This document shows, in pieces, positions 27,062 to 34,643 of a stretch of 64,000 bases of DNA (position 1 is the stretch's first letter; every line of letters begins with the position of its first letter). Under the pieces are notes generated by a model, which saw only the letters and a list, made by a program, of their open reading frames with translations, ran no database searches and was not told where the DNA came from. This stretch comes from Phycisphaerales bacterium (GTDB lineage Bacteria; Planctomycetota; Phycisphaerae; Phycisphaerales; SM1A02). The stretch covers positions 117,513 through 181,512 of the forward strand of contig JAQWMQ010000010.1 of assembly GCA_029246705.1 (NCBI GenBank). Reading direction: 5' to 3'. The position numbers and the translations under genes are program-made.

Positions 27062-28021
27062 CTAAAGTTCGATGCGCTCACCGGGGATCGCGACCAGGAA
27101 TCCCCTGGATCTGATCGCCTCGCGAACGGAGTCCTCGTGAAGCGCGGGGTTGGTGTGGTTCAGGTGGATGAAACGGATCATGCCCGGGTTGCGCTGCACC
27201 CGATCGGCGAAACGATCCATCGAATCGATCATCGGTGGATGCGGGATCATGAGCAGGTTTCGACCGGGAATCTCGCGACCGTCGTAGAAGGTCGCATCGA
27301 TGTAGGCGATGTCGACGTCGGCGAAGAGTCGGTCGATGAAATCAGGGCCGACGGTCTCGGCATCCCAGCGATCGATGTCGGGAACGAAGAGCACCGTTCG
27401 ATTGGGACCGCGAATCTTGTAGGCCATGGTGTCGGAGAACTCGTCACGGTGCGGCACCGGGAAGGCCTCGACGTCCAGCCCGGGAATGGGCTGGAAGGTG
27501 CCTCCGGGTTCGAATTCCTTCAACTCGATCTGATCCAGTTCGACCAGCTGCGACCAGGGACCGTTGTTTCGCAGGAAGTCCGCGAACCGAGGGCTCACAT
27601 GGACCGGGGTCGACTCCGTCGAAGCCACTTCACGCCCGAAGTGGGCAAGACCAAGGTAGTGACCGATGTGTGCGTGGGTGAGCAGGACCGCATCGACCGG
27701 ACGTCGCCCTCGATCCGACTGCCCTGCCGTGTCCTGGAGACGTGCGATCTGGGTGTCGATGGCGGGCGTGGCCTCGACCAACACCAGCCGATCCTCCTGA
27801 TGGTCGATCACGCCCAGGCAGGCCGGGGTCTCGACCCGCCCGCTGGCACGCGCCTCGACACAACAGGGTCGGGTGCACCCGACGTGTGGCAGCCCCCCGT
27901 CCTGTGCACGTCCCAGCACGACCAGCTCGAACCGCGGTCCAGCCTCGGGTGCCGGGGACGACACCGGTTCCTGGTCAGGGCCGCTCAACAGCAGGAGACA
28001 GGCGAGGAGAAGACTGTTCAT
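27062..28021 (-). CDS. PqqB-like metallo-beta-lactamase-fold hydrolase
   Basis: Secreted or membrane-associated MBL-fold protein of 319 residues with an N-terminal signal sequence (MNSLLLACLLLL). The metal-binding segment T-H-A-H-I-G-H-Y is near residue 117, where the canonical H-x-H-x-D-H has Gly-His after Ile, as in PqqB. A C-x5-C-C-like cluster (G-C-T-R-P-C-C) near residue 50 parallels the PqqB N-terminal zinc Cys. H-L-N-H-T-N-P near residue 292 matches the PqqB C-terminal motif. No pqqA, C, D or E lies nearby, so a PQQ role is not supported. The start is ATG 28021; the PNPOx gene lies 19 bp upstream in the same direction. Confidence 0.82.
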   Translation of the reverse strand: MNSLLLACLLLLSGPDQEPVSSPAPEAGPRFELVVLGRAQDGGLPHVGCTRPCCVEARASGRVETPACLGVIDHQEDRLVLVEATPAIDTQIARLQDTAGQSDRGRRPVDAVLLTHAHIGHYLGLAHFGREVASTESTPVHVSPRFADFLRNNGPWSQLVELDQIELKEFEPGGTFQPIPGLDVEAFPVPHRDEFSDTMAYKIRGPNRTVLFVPDIDRWDAETVGPDFIDRLFADVDIAYIDATFYDGREIPGRNLLMIPHPPMIDSMDRFADRVQRNPGMIRFIHLNHTNPALHEDSVREAIRSRGFLVAIPGERIEL

Positions 28022-28040
28022 CAAGGCACGATACTCCGTA

Positions 28041-28676
28041 TCAGGGTGCGAGCCAGCAGGCGGTGCAGGCGCCTGCCTCATCCCACTGGAAGCGAGCTCG
28101 GACATGCCCGTCATGACGCAGGTGCAACCACTCCAGCATCTCGAGTCGACAACGCACCAGGGCGAAGTGTTCCCGCCCGGCTTCGGAAGTCGCCTCGTCG
28201 GGAATGTGGTGAAGAAGATCCTCGGGCAGGTTGGGCGAGAAGACCGGCAAGACCTTCGAAGGCGCGTGCGGCGCCAGATAGCACCGTCGACTGCTCAGGG
28301 AACTGCCGGCCCAGGCGGCGTCGGCCAGGGGATCGTTCCGGTGGACCGTGGCCCGGCCCCGGGCTCGAAGCTGGATTCGCAGCGCACGGTCGTAGAGCAG
28401 CAGTCCGACCCGACCATCGGTTTCAAAATGCTCGATCTTTCCGGATCTGGCATCGGTATGAAAGCCCATGGACCGGGTTTCGGGGTCTGCAGATCGCAGG
28501 ACGACGGTGCGGACCTCGGGCATGCCGTCAGGACCGTTGGAGGCGATGGTGGCCTGGTGCCATCCATGCCGACTTTCCCTGACGCCGGTCTGGGCGGCCT
28601 GCCAGGCGGTCTCCAGCAGCGAGTCGAGCTCCGGAGGGTCGTTCTGGGTGGTTCCTGACGGGGTATCGGATTCCAT
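28041..28676 (-). CDS. Pyridoxamine 5'-phosphate oxidase-family flavoprotein
   Basis: FMN-binding split-barrel protein of 211 residues. Family features are A-T-I-A-S near residue 42, R-T-V-V-L-R (FMN phosphate contact) near 55, the G-F-H-T-D-A-R-S-G-K strand near 70 and L-R-I-Q-L-R-A-R-G near 98. True PdxH has a longer, conserved C-terminal R-x-H motif that I do not see, so it is probably a general PNPOx-like flavin reductase rather than the vitamin B6 enzyme. It is the first gene of a pair with the PqqB-like hydrolase. Confidence 0.78.
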   Translation of the reverse strand: MESDTPSGTTQNDPPELDSLLETAWQAAQTGVRESRHGWHQATIASNGPDGMPEVRTVVLRSADPETRSMGFHTDARSGKIEHFETDGRVGLLLYDRALRIQLRARGRATVHRNDPLADAAWAGSSLSSRRCYLAPHAPSKVLPVFSPNLPEDLLHHIPDEATSEAGREHFALVRCRLEMLEWLHLRHDGHVRARFQWDEAGACTACWLAP

Positions 28677-28780
28677 GGCCAGAGCCTAACCGACCGATCT
28701 TGTCCTGTCGGGTTGCCCCGGCACGTTGAAGCGCAGATACTTGGAGCAGGACCGAACGATCAACCGACGCTGAAAGAGCC

Positions 28781-29125
28781 ATGAAGACCACTCGACCAGA
28801 AAGACGCACCGAACAGACCGCCACCACGGCGTTGCTGCTGATGGTGCTGGTCCTGGCGACTTCGGCGGCCGGCTCGATCGACCGCACCGGACCTCGCAAC
28901 GGCATCCACGGCACATCAGGAACGGCCGCAGGGCTGGTCACGCCGCCCCTGGTCGAGGCAGCTGCCCTCCCCGGGAGCTGCCGCCTGGCACCGCCTTCGG
29001 ACACGATTGCGACCGTCGGAACCCAAAGTGGTTCGGATGTCACGGTCGACCTCGCCCACCTGGCCGGAACGTCGATGGAAACCTATCGATGTCGACGTGA
29101 CCTGCCCCCGCCTCACCGGGTCTGA
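28781..29125 (+). CDS. Small exported protein upstream of secA; possible secretion monitor
   Basis: Unrecognised 114-residue protein. The N-terminus is basic, followed by hydrophobic residues 17-28 and a likely signal-peptidase site at T-S-A-A-G (27-31). The predicted mature part is only about 83 residues, with two Cys (67 and 104). It ends in an Arg- and Pro-rich tail, C-R-R-D-L-P-P-P-H-R-V, where three consecutive Pro codons lie four codons before the stop. The ATG has an AAAGAG element upstream. The gene lies 104 nt before secA in the same direction, and the stop codon sits in the loop of a hairpin. That layout parallels secM-secA, but there is no recognisable SecM arrest sequence. Confidence 0.55.
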   Translation: MKTTRPERRTEQTATTALLLMVLVLATSAAGSIDRTGPRNGIHGTSGTAAGLVTPPLVEAAALPGSCRLAPPSDTIATVGTQSGSDVTVDLAHLAGTSMETYRCRRDLPPPHRV

Positions 29126-29207
29126 ACGGACCCGGCGACGCACACGGTGCGCGCACCACACCATCCCCACTGATACACACGTCTCTCCGTCCCGGCTCGA
29201 AGCCGGG
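29116..29207 (+). promoter_or_regulatory. Two competing hairpins in the secA leader
   Basis: Hairpin 1 (29116-29135) has a 7-bp stem CCGGGTC/GACCCGG whose loop TGAACG contains the UGA stop of the small upstream ORF. Hairpin 2 (29191-29207) has stem CCCGGCT/AGCCGGG with loop CGA, ending about 22 nt before the secA ATG. The 3' arm of hairpin 1 (CCCGGC at 29131-29136) is also complementary to GCCGGG at 29202-29207, and CCGGG at 29116 to CCCGG at 29191. The two structures could therefore be exchanged by a ribosome paused at the end of the upstream ORF. Confidence 0.5.
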
Positions 29208-29229
29208 CGGGATCGAAAGGGCACAAGCC

Positions 29230-32200
29230 ATGGCCGTACCCGTCATAGGTTCGGTATTGAAGAAGGTCTTCGGCACTCGCAACGAGCGAATGGTGAAGCA
29301 CTATCTCAATCGCGTAGAGAAGGTCAACGCCTTCGAAGAGGACATGCGTCGACTGACCGACGCGGAACTTCGCGGCAAGACCGAGGAATTCAGGAAGCGA
29401 AGCAAGGCCGGCGAGACCGGCTACGACATGCTTCCGGAGATCTTCGCCGTCGGCCGGGAAGCGATGGACCGCTCGGTCGGCATCCGCAACATCTTCAACC
29501 CGGAAAACGGTTTCGACCCCACCACCCTTCCGGAATCGGTCCAGAAGCTCTACGCGGAGACCAAGGCCCTGATGGATGCCACGCCCGACCGGGATCCGGT
29601 CGAGGATCTCCGCGGCTGCACCACACCCACCTCGGGATGGCAGCTCGTCGACATCCCCAACGAGATCTACGAAGCGGTCAGGGCCCTGTACCCCCTCTCC
29701 AAGCCCCCGTTCCGCGCTCGTCCGTTCGACGTGCAGCTGATCGGTGGGATCGTCCTGAGCCAGGGAAAGATCGCCGAGATGAAGACCGGGGAGGGCAAGA
29801 CCATCGTCGCCCCCCTCGCCTCCTATCTCGCCTGCGTCGAGAACAAGCAGGTCCACGTGATCACGGTGAACGACTACCTCGTGCAACGTGACCGTGACTG
29901 GGTGTTCCCCTTCTATCGGGCACTCGGTCTCACCATCGGTGCGATCCACCCCCAGCACATGCAGAGCCCCCAGGAGAAGTCCACCGCCTACTCCTGCGAC
30001 GCGCTCTACGGCACCACCAGCGAGTTCGGTTTCGACTACCTCCGGGACAACATGAAGCTTCGGGCCGAGGAGCAGTTCCAGAAGGAACACGCCTTCGCCA
30101 TCGTGGACGAAGTCGACTCCACCTTGATCGACGAGGCCCGCACGCCCCTGATCATCTCCGGGCTCGCACATCAGTCCGAACCGCGATACGCCCTGGCCGA
30201 CCAGCTCTCCAGGCACCTCGTCGACATGCAGAAGGACTGGGATACGGCCAATGACCGGGCCGAGAGCTGCGTCCTCGCGATCGCCGGACTCGAAGGCGAC
30301 ATCAGGACCGCTCCGGACAAGTCCCAGATCCCCGCCATCAAGGTCAAGCTGGAGGAACGCCGCAAGCAGCTGCCCACCCTCGAGGCCGAACGAGATCGCT
30401 TCACCCAGTACTACGAGGTCGAACTCGACAAGAAGAAGGCGACCGTGACCGACGAAGGCATCGCCGAAGCCCAGCGCAAGGCGGGCGTCGGTTCCTTCTA
30501 CGTCGGCGAGCACGTTGACATGCCCCACCTGCTCGAACAGTCGGTTCGGGCCCACACCGTCTACCAGCGCGACCGTGACTACGTGGTCGCGCCCGACGAA
30601 AAGGGCGAGGAGACCGTGGTCATCGTCGACCAGAACACCGGCCGAAAGATGGTCGGTCGACAGTGGTCAGACGGCCTCCACCAGGCGGTCGAAGCCAAGG
30701 AAGGCGTCCAGATCAAGGAAGAGACGCAGACCATGGCCACCATCACCATCCAGAACTACTTCAAGATGTACGAGCGCCTGGCGGGGATGACCGGCACCGC
30801 CGACACCGAAGCAACAGAATTCCACGAGATCTACTCCCTGGACGTCATCTCGATTCCGACCAACGTCCCGATCCAGCGTGCCGACCGAAACGACTGGGTC
30901 TACCCCACCACCAAGGGCAAGTGGTCTGCGATCGTCCAGGAGATCAGGCGGTACCACGATGTGGGTCGACCGGTCCTGGTCGGCACCACCAGTGTCGAGA
31001 AGAGCGAGGAACTCAGCCACATGCTGAGCCGCGAGACCCAGATCCAGCACGAGGTGCTCAATGCCAAGCAGCACGAACGCGAGGCGGACATCGTCCTGAA
31101 TGCCGGACAGGTCGGGGCGGTCATGATCGCCACCAACATGGCCGGCCGCGGAACCGACATCAAGCTCGGGAAGATCTCTCGTGAATCACTGATCGACCAC
31201 TGGAAGCGGCGGGACATCTGTCCCCGCGAGGTCGATGCGTCGATGGACGACGAGGAGATCCTCACCGCCGTCTACCGCCACCTGTGCATCAGGCGCTGTG
31301 ACGTGAAGAAGGCCGATGCCGCCGCCATGGACCTCGGAGCCGCCCGCAGGACGCTGATGCTCTCGATCGCCGACGAGCTCTCGGAACGCGGACTCGGCCT
31401 GCGCATACCGAAGCAGCCCACCGATGCCCGGGCACTCGCCGAATGGGACGCCGAACTTTCGTCGGCTCTGGACGATTCGGGCATGCCCCCGCTGCATCGT
31501 CTCCAGATGTGGGACTCGGTCGAGCCCATGGGCGGACTGCACATCGTGGGCACCGAACGCCACGAATCACGACGAATCGACAACCAGCTGCGCGGTCGCG
31601 CCGGTCGACAGGGCGACTTCGGCTCATCCAGGTTCTTCCTCAGCCTCGAGGACGACCTGATGAAGATGTTCGCCGGAAAGATCATCAACAGCATCCTTTC
31701 GCGCAGTGGTTTCAAGGAAGGCGTCGTGCTCGAGGCGGGCATGCTCACCAAGAGCGTCGCCCGTGCCCAGCGCAAGGTCGAGGAACGGAACTTCCAGTGG
31801 CGGAAGAACATCCTCGAATACGACGAACCCATGGAGCACCAGAGAAGGTCGTTCTACGGGATGCGACAGCCCATACTTGAAGGCACCGGCATCAGGCAGG
31901 TGATCTTCGAACAGATCGAGGACTCGGTCTACGAGAACGTCGAGACCTACCTTGGGCCCGACCACGTCGGGAACTGCATCTCGGAATGGGTCTCGGAGCA
32001 CTTCCGCGTCATGATCGCCCCGGAGCGATTCCGAAAGAAGGACCGAGAGGACGTCCGGCGACTCATTCGTGCCGACGTCATGGAGGAAGCGTCCGGCGAG
32101 ATCGGGATAACCGCGACCGAATACATGCCTGACGAGTGCGAGCCCGATGACGTCGACTGGTCGGGTCTGGCGAAGTGGTGCAACGACACCTACAGCTCCG

Positions 32201-33492
32201 AGCTGACCGCGGATGACATCAATTCGATGAAACGCCGTGACGTCATCAACCGGTTCGTGAAGGCTGCGAAGACCAAGTTCGATGCCATCTCACTCCGCCC
32301 GATCGACAAGTTCCTGGTCTCGGACTACAGCCAGAAGGAACTCGCCGAATGGAGCAATCGAAAGTTCATGACGAAGCTGTCGGCAAATGACTTCGCCGGC
32401 ATCGAGAAGCGGGCGGACATCGTCCCCGTGATCATGGATTCAGCGGAGAAGTCCTACAAGGAACGCGAACGCATCTACCCGATCGACCACGTGCTCGAAA
32501 TGACCACCTCCCAGCTGCAGCAGGACCCGGCCCATGCGGTCAGCACGTTCACCGACTGGGTGAATGCCCGGTACGAGCTCAACTGGTCCGCCAATTCCCT
32601 GCCTTCGAACAACCCGCAGGAGCTTCGGACCATCCTGGTCGAACAATCCAGCAAATGGGATGAGAAGCGAATCGCCGAACGCGCTCGCAAGGCGCTGGAC
32701 GCCACCACCGACGTGGACTCGCTGGACGACTGGCTCCAGGAGAATGCCAGGATCATGCTCACCCCCGCCGAACGGGAGCAGGCAGGGACTGATCGCGAAA
32801 CGGTTGCCCTGGAAGTCATCACCCGAGGCCTGCGCCAGGAACTGACCACCTTCGAGCGCTGGATCCTCCTCCAGATCCTCGACGCATCCTGGAAGGACCA
32901 TCTGCACCAGATGGACCAGCTGCGTGATGCCATCGGCTTCCGGTCCTTCAGTCAGCGCGACCCACGAATCGAGTTCAAGCGGGAAGCCGCCGAGTATTTC
33001 GACGAGATGCAATCCACGATCCAGGACAAGGTCACCGACGTGATCATGCGAGGACGCCTTTCACCGCAGGCAGCGCCGAGCCCGCAGGCCATGCTGCAGG
33101 CAGCCGCCAGAGCCGAAGCACAGGGCAAGGAGATCCCCCCGGAACTCGCAGCCGCCCTGGCCCAGGCAAAGGCCCGCCAGCAGCAGACCGCCGAGAGCGG
33201 TGGCGGAGCCCCGCCGTCGGACTCATCGGCTGCGGGGGCCGCCGCAGCAGCGGCCGCGCCAGCGGCAGCTGCCAGACCCAGACCTGCTGCAGCAGCCCCT
33301 GCGACGGCAGCGGTCGGGGCAAGGTCGGGCCCACGAAAGGGCAAGGAGAGTGGCGGGCGCACCGTGGCCCCCACCATCGGCAGGAACGAACTCGTCACCG
33401 TCATGAACCCGAAGACCGGCAAGAAGGAAGAAATGAAGTTCAAGAAGGCGAAGCCACTGCTCGAGGAGGGGTGGCGGCTGGTCAACCGCTGA
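29230..33492 (+). CDS. secA: Preprotein translocase ATPase SecA (extra-long form)
   Basis: Motor ATPase that drives proteins through SecYEG. All motor motifs are present: Walker A M-K-T-G-E-G-K-T at 184-191, D-E-V-D-S near 292, the preprotein crosslinking segment including Y-D-E-Y-type contacts, L-A-G-M-T-G-T-A near 517, and Q-L-R-G-R-A-G-R-Q-G-D near 784. It is 1420 residues against about 830-950 in most bacteria. Extra material is seen at about 365-450, 660-730 and 940-1160. There is no C-terminal zinc-binding SecB/phospholipid motif; instead an Ala/Pro linker (about 1330-1375) leads to a basic 50-residue end. The ATG at 29230 follows a weak AAAGGG element. See the leader ORF and hairpins upstream. 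Confidence 0.96.
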   Translation: MAVPVIGSVLKKVFGTRNERMVKHYLNRVEKVNAFEEDMRRLTDAELRGKTEEFRKRSKAGETGYDMLPEIFAVGREAMDRSVGIRNIFNPENGFDPTTLPESVQKLYAETKALMDATPDRDPVEDLRGCTTPTSGWQLVDIPNEIYEAVRALYPLSKPPFRARPFDVQLIGGIVLSQGKIAEMKTGEGKTIVAPLASYLACVENKQVHVITVNDYLVQRDRDWVFPFYRALGLTIGAIHPQHMQSPQEKSTAYSCDALYGTTSEFGFDYLRDNMKLRAEEQFQKEHAFAIVDEVDSTLIDEARTPLIISGLAHQSEPRYALADQLSRHLVDMQKDWDTANDRAESCVLAIAGLEGDIRTAPDKSQIPAIKVKLEERRKQLPTLEAERDRFTQYYEVELDKKKATVTDEGIAEAQRKAGVGSFYVGEHVDMPHLLEQSVRAHTVYQRDRDYVVAPDEKGEETVVIVDQNTGRKMVGRQWSDGLHQAVEAKEGVQIKEETQTMATITIQNYFKMYERLAGMTGTADTEATEFHEIYSLDVISIPTNVPIQRADRNDWVYPTTKGKWSAIVQEIRRYHDVGRPVLVGTTSVEKSEELSHMLSRETQIQHEVLNAKQHEREADIVLNAGQVGAVMIATNMAGRGTDIKLGKISRESLIDHWKRRDICPREVDASMDDEEILTAVYRHLCIRRCDVKKADAAAMDLGAARRTLMLSIADELSERGLGLRIPKQPTDARALAEWDAELSSALDDSGMPPLHRLQMWDSVEPMGGLHIVGTERHESRRIDNQLRGRAGRQGDFGSSRFFLSLEDDLMKMFAGKIINSILSRSGFKEGVVLEAGMLTKSVARAQRKVEERNFQWRKNILEYDEPMEHQRRSFYGMRQPILEGTGIRQVIFEQIEDSVYENVETYLGPDHVGNCISEWVSEHFRVMIAPERFRKKDREDVRRLIRADVMEEASGEIGITATEYMPDECEPDDVDWSGLAKWCNDTYSSELTADDINSMKRRDVINRFVKAAKTKFDAISLRPIDKFLVSDYSQKELAEWSNRKFMTKLSANDFAGIEKRADIVPVIMDSAEKSYKERERIYPIDHVLEMTTSQLQQDPAHAVSTFTDWVNARYELNWSANSLPSNNPQELRTILVEQSSKWDEKRIAERARKALDATTDVDSLDDWLQENARIMLTPAEREQAGTDRETVALEVITRGLRQELTTFERWILLQILDASWKDHLHQMDQLRDAIGFRSFSQRDPRIEFKREAAEYFDEMQSTIQDKVTDVIMRGRLSPQAAPSPQAMLQAAARAEAQGKEIPPELAAALAQAKARQQQTAESGGGAPPSDSSAAGAAAAAAAPAAAARPRPAAAAPATAAVGARSGPRKGKESGGRTVAPTIGRNELVTVMNPKTGKKEEMKFKKAKPLLEEGWRLVNR

Positions 33493-33534
33493 GCCGGTCC
33501 GAATGGGGAGAAAGTACCTCGTTCGGCCAAGAGC

Positions 33535-33562
33535 TTGCTCGGAGCGCGGGAGACGCTATCCT
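33535..33562 (+). promoter_or_regulatory. Promoter of tRNA-Lys
   Basis: TTGCTC (-35) and TATCCT (-10) with a 16-nt spacer. The -10 ends 6 nt before the mature tRNA 5' end, so transcription would start at or within a base or two of the tRNA itself. Confidence 0.6.
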
Positions 33563-33568
33563 CGTCCC

Positions 33569-33641
33569 GCCTCCGTAGCTCAATTGGCAGAGCAGCTGGC
33601 TCTTAACCAGCGGGTTCCCGGTTCGAGTCCGGGCGGGGGTA
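33569..33641 (+). tRNA. tRNA-Lys (CTT)
   Basis: Acceptor GCCTCCG/CGGGGGT (two G-U pairs), D-arm GCTC..GAGC, anticodon stem GCTGG/CCAGC with loop CTCTTAA and anticodon CTT, T-arm CCCGG/CCGGG with loop TTCGAGT, discriminator A, no CCA encoded. Confidence 0.96.
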
Positions 33642-33654
33642 TTCAAGAAGACGA

Positions 33655-33682
33655 CCCCGCATGCCATGGCATGCGGGGTTTT
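33655..33682 (+). terminator. Intrinsic terminator of tRNA-Lys
   Basis: A perfect 24-nt palindrome (CCCCGCATGCC and its complement) followed by TTTT, 13 nt after the tRNA. Confidence 0.9.
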
Positions 33683-33848
33683 ACTTCATGAACACCCACC
33701 CGCCCGAATCACATGACCCAGGCCGAGCGAGTCGACCCTGATGGCGATAACACCCATCATCGGCGTCCGGATAAAGGGGATCGACCAGACGTGGCTCCGT
33801 GCGTTCGAAACCACGTGACCCCCCGCCTTGTTCCCTTACAATGCAGCG

Positions 33849-34550
33849 ATGATCCTCGTTCAGGCAATTGCCCAGTTTCAACATCGGCGTGACAACACCT
33901 GTGGAAGTCACATCACCAGGCGTGCCCTGAGAAGACGACTGCCGCGCTTCCTGCCTGCACTTGATGCAACGGGGATCAAGGAGATCACCACGTCGATCGA
34001 CAAGAGGACGCCGGAGATCGTCGAGGACGAACGAAGCTGGATGAACGACATCCCCACGCGAGGACAACTGGAATGGGCCGCAAGCGTGCTTGCGACGTAC
34101 CAGGCGATCCGCCCCCACGTCGATAGCGACGACGAGGCCATCGATTTCATCGCCGATGCGCTGCTTGCCGACTTCGGGAGCCTTTTCAGGCGTTTCCTGG
34201 CGCGACGCCTGCCCAGGTCGATCATGAAGAATCGAAATCGAGCGGGTGTTGCGATGAACGCCTTTCTCGAACAATACGGCACACCGTGGCACTGGCGTGG
34301 CAAGAACCGACCGGATGGCGGCGTGAACGTGATCGCCACGAGATGCTTCTACCACGGCTTCATGACAGCACATGGTGAACCCGGCCTCACCAGGGTGTTC
34401 TGCCACCTCGACACGATGTGGACCGACCGACTTCTCGAGAACAGCGGCGGAATCACCCTCAAGGCCGATGAAATGGCCAGCTTCGCCAAGGGCGATGACC
34501 ACTGCTGTTTCCCGCTGGTGCCTCTCGGGATCAGTGCAGCCAGCAAGTAA
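33849..34550 (+). CDS. L-2-amino-thiazoline-4-carboxylate hydrolase family protein
   Basis: Soluble 233-residue protein matching the ATC-hydrolase family (the Pseudomonas enzyme that opens L-2-amino-thiazoline-4-carboxylate toward L-cysteine). The diagnostic C-terminal block is present: N-V-I-A-T-R-C-F-Y-H near residue 160, H-G-E-P-G-L-T-R-V-F-C-H-L-D near 176, and G-D-D-H-C-C-F near 217. The Cys, His and Asp in these motifs are the likely active site. The ATG at 33849 is preferred; a TTG at 33828 would add seven residues, and neither has a clear ribosome binding site. Many family members of this kind are annotated only by homology, so the substrate is uncertain. Confidence 0.75.
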   Translation: MILVQAIAQFQHRRDNTCGSHITRRALRRRLPRFLPALDATGIKEITTSIDKRTPEIVEDERSWMNDIPTRGQLEWAASVLATYQAIRPHVDSDDEAIDFIADALLADFGSLFRRFLARRLPRSIMKNRNRAGVAMNAFLEQYGTPWHWRGKNRPDGGVNVIATRCFYHGFMTAHGEPGLTRVFCHLDTMWTDRLLENSGGITLKADEMASFAKGDDHCCFPLVPLGISAASK

Positions 34551-34643
34551 TGACGCATTGACCCTGGCCCGCCCTCCGACACCGGGGACGGGTCCGGTAC
34601 AGTGGTGATCAGCTTCGAGACTTCTCGGTTCATTGGGGGCTAC

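Noticed and set aside
27062..28021. PQQ biosynthesis gene pqqB
   Set aside because: The protein is PqqB-like, but it carries a signal peptide and no pqqA, C, D or E is nearby, so I give only the fold-level call.
26975..28582. 535-codon plus-strand open frame opposite the PqqB-like and PNPOx genes
   Set aside because: Runs through a tRNA and two minus-strand genes with clear family motifs.
29113..30555. 480-codon open frame antisense to the start of secA
   Set aside because: Shadow of secA; no motifs.
33569..34550. Genomic island inserted at tRNA-Lys
   Set aside because: The ATC-hydrolase gene beside a tRNA suggested integration, but there is no integrase, no direct repeat of the tRNA 3' end nearby, and the tRNA has its own intact terminator.
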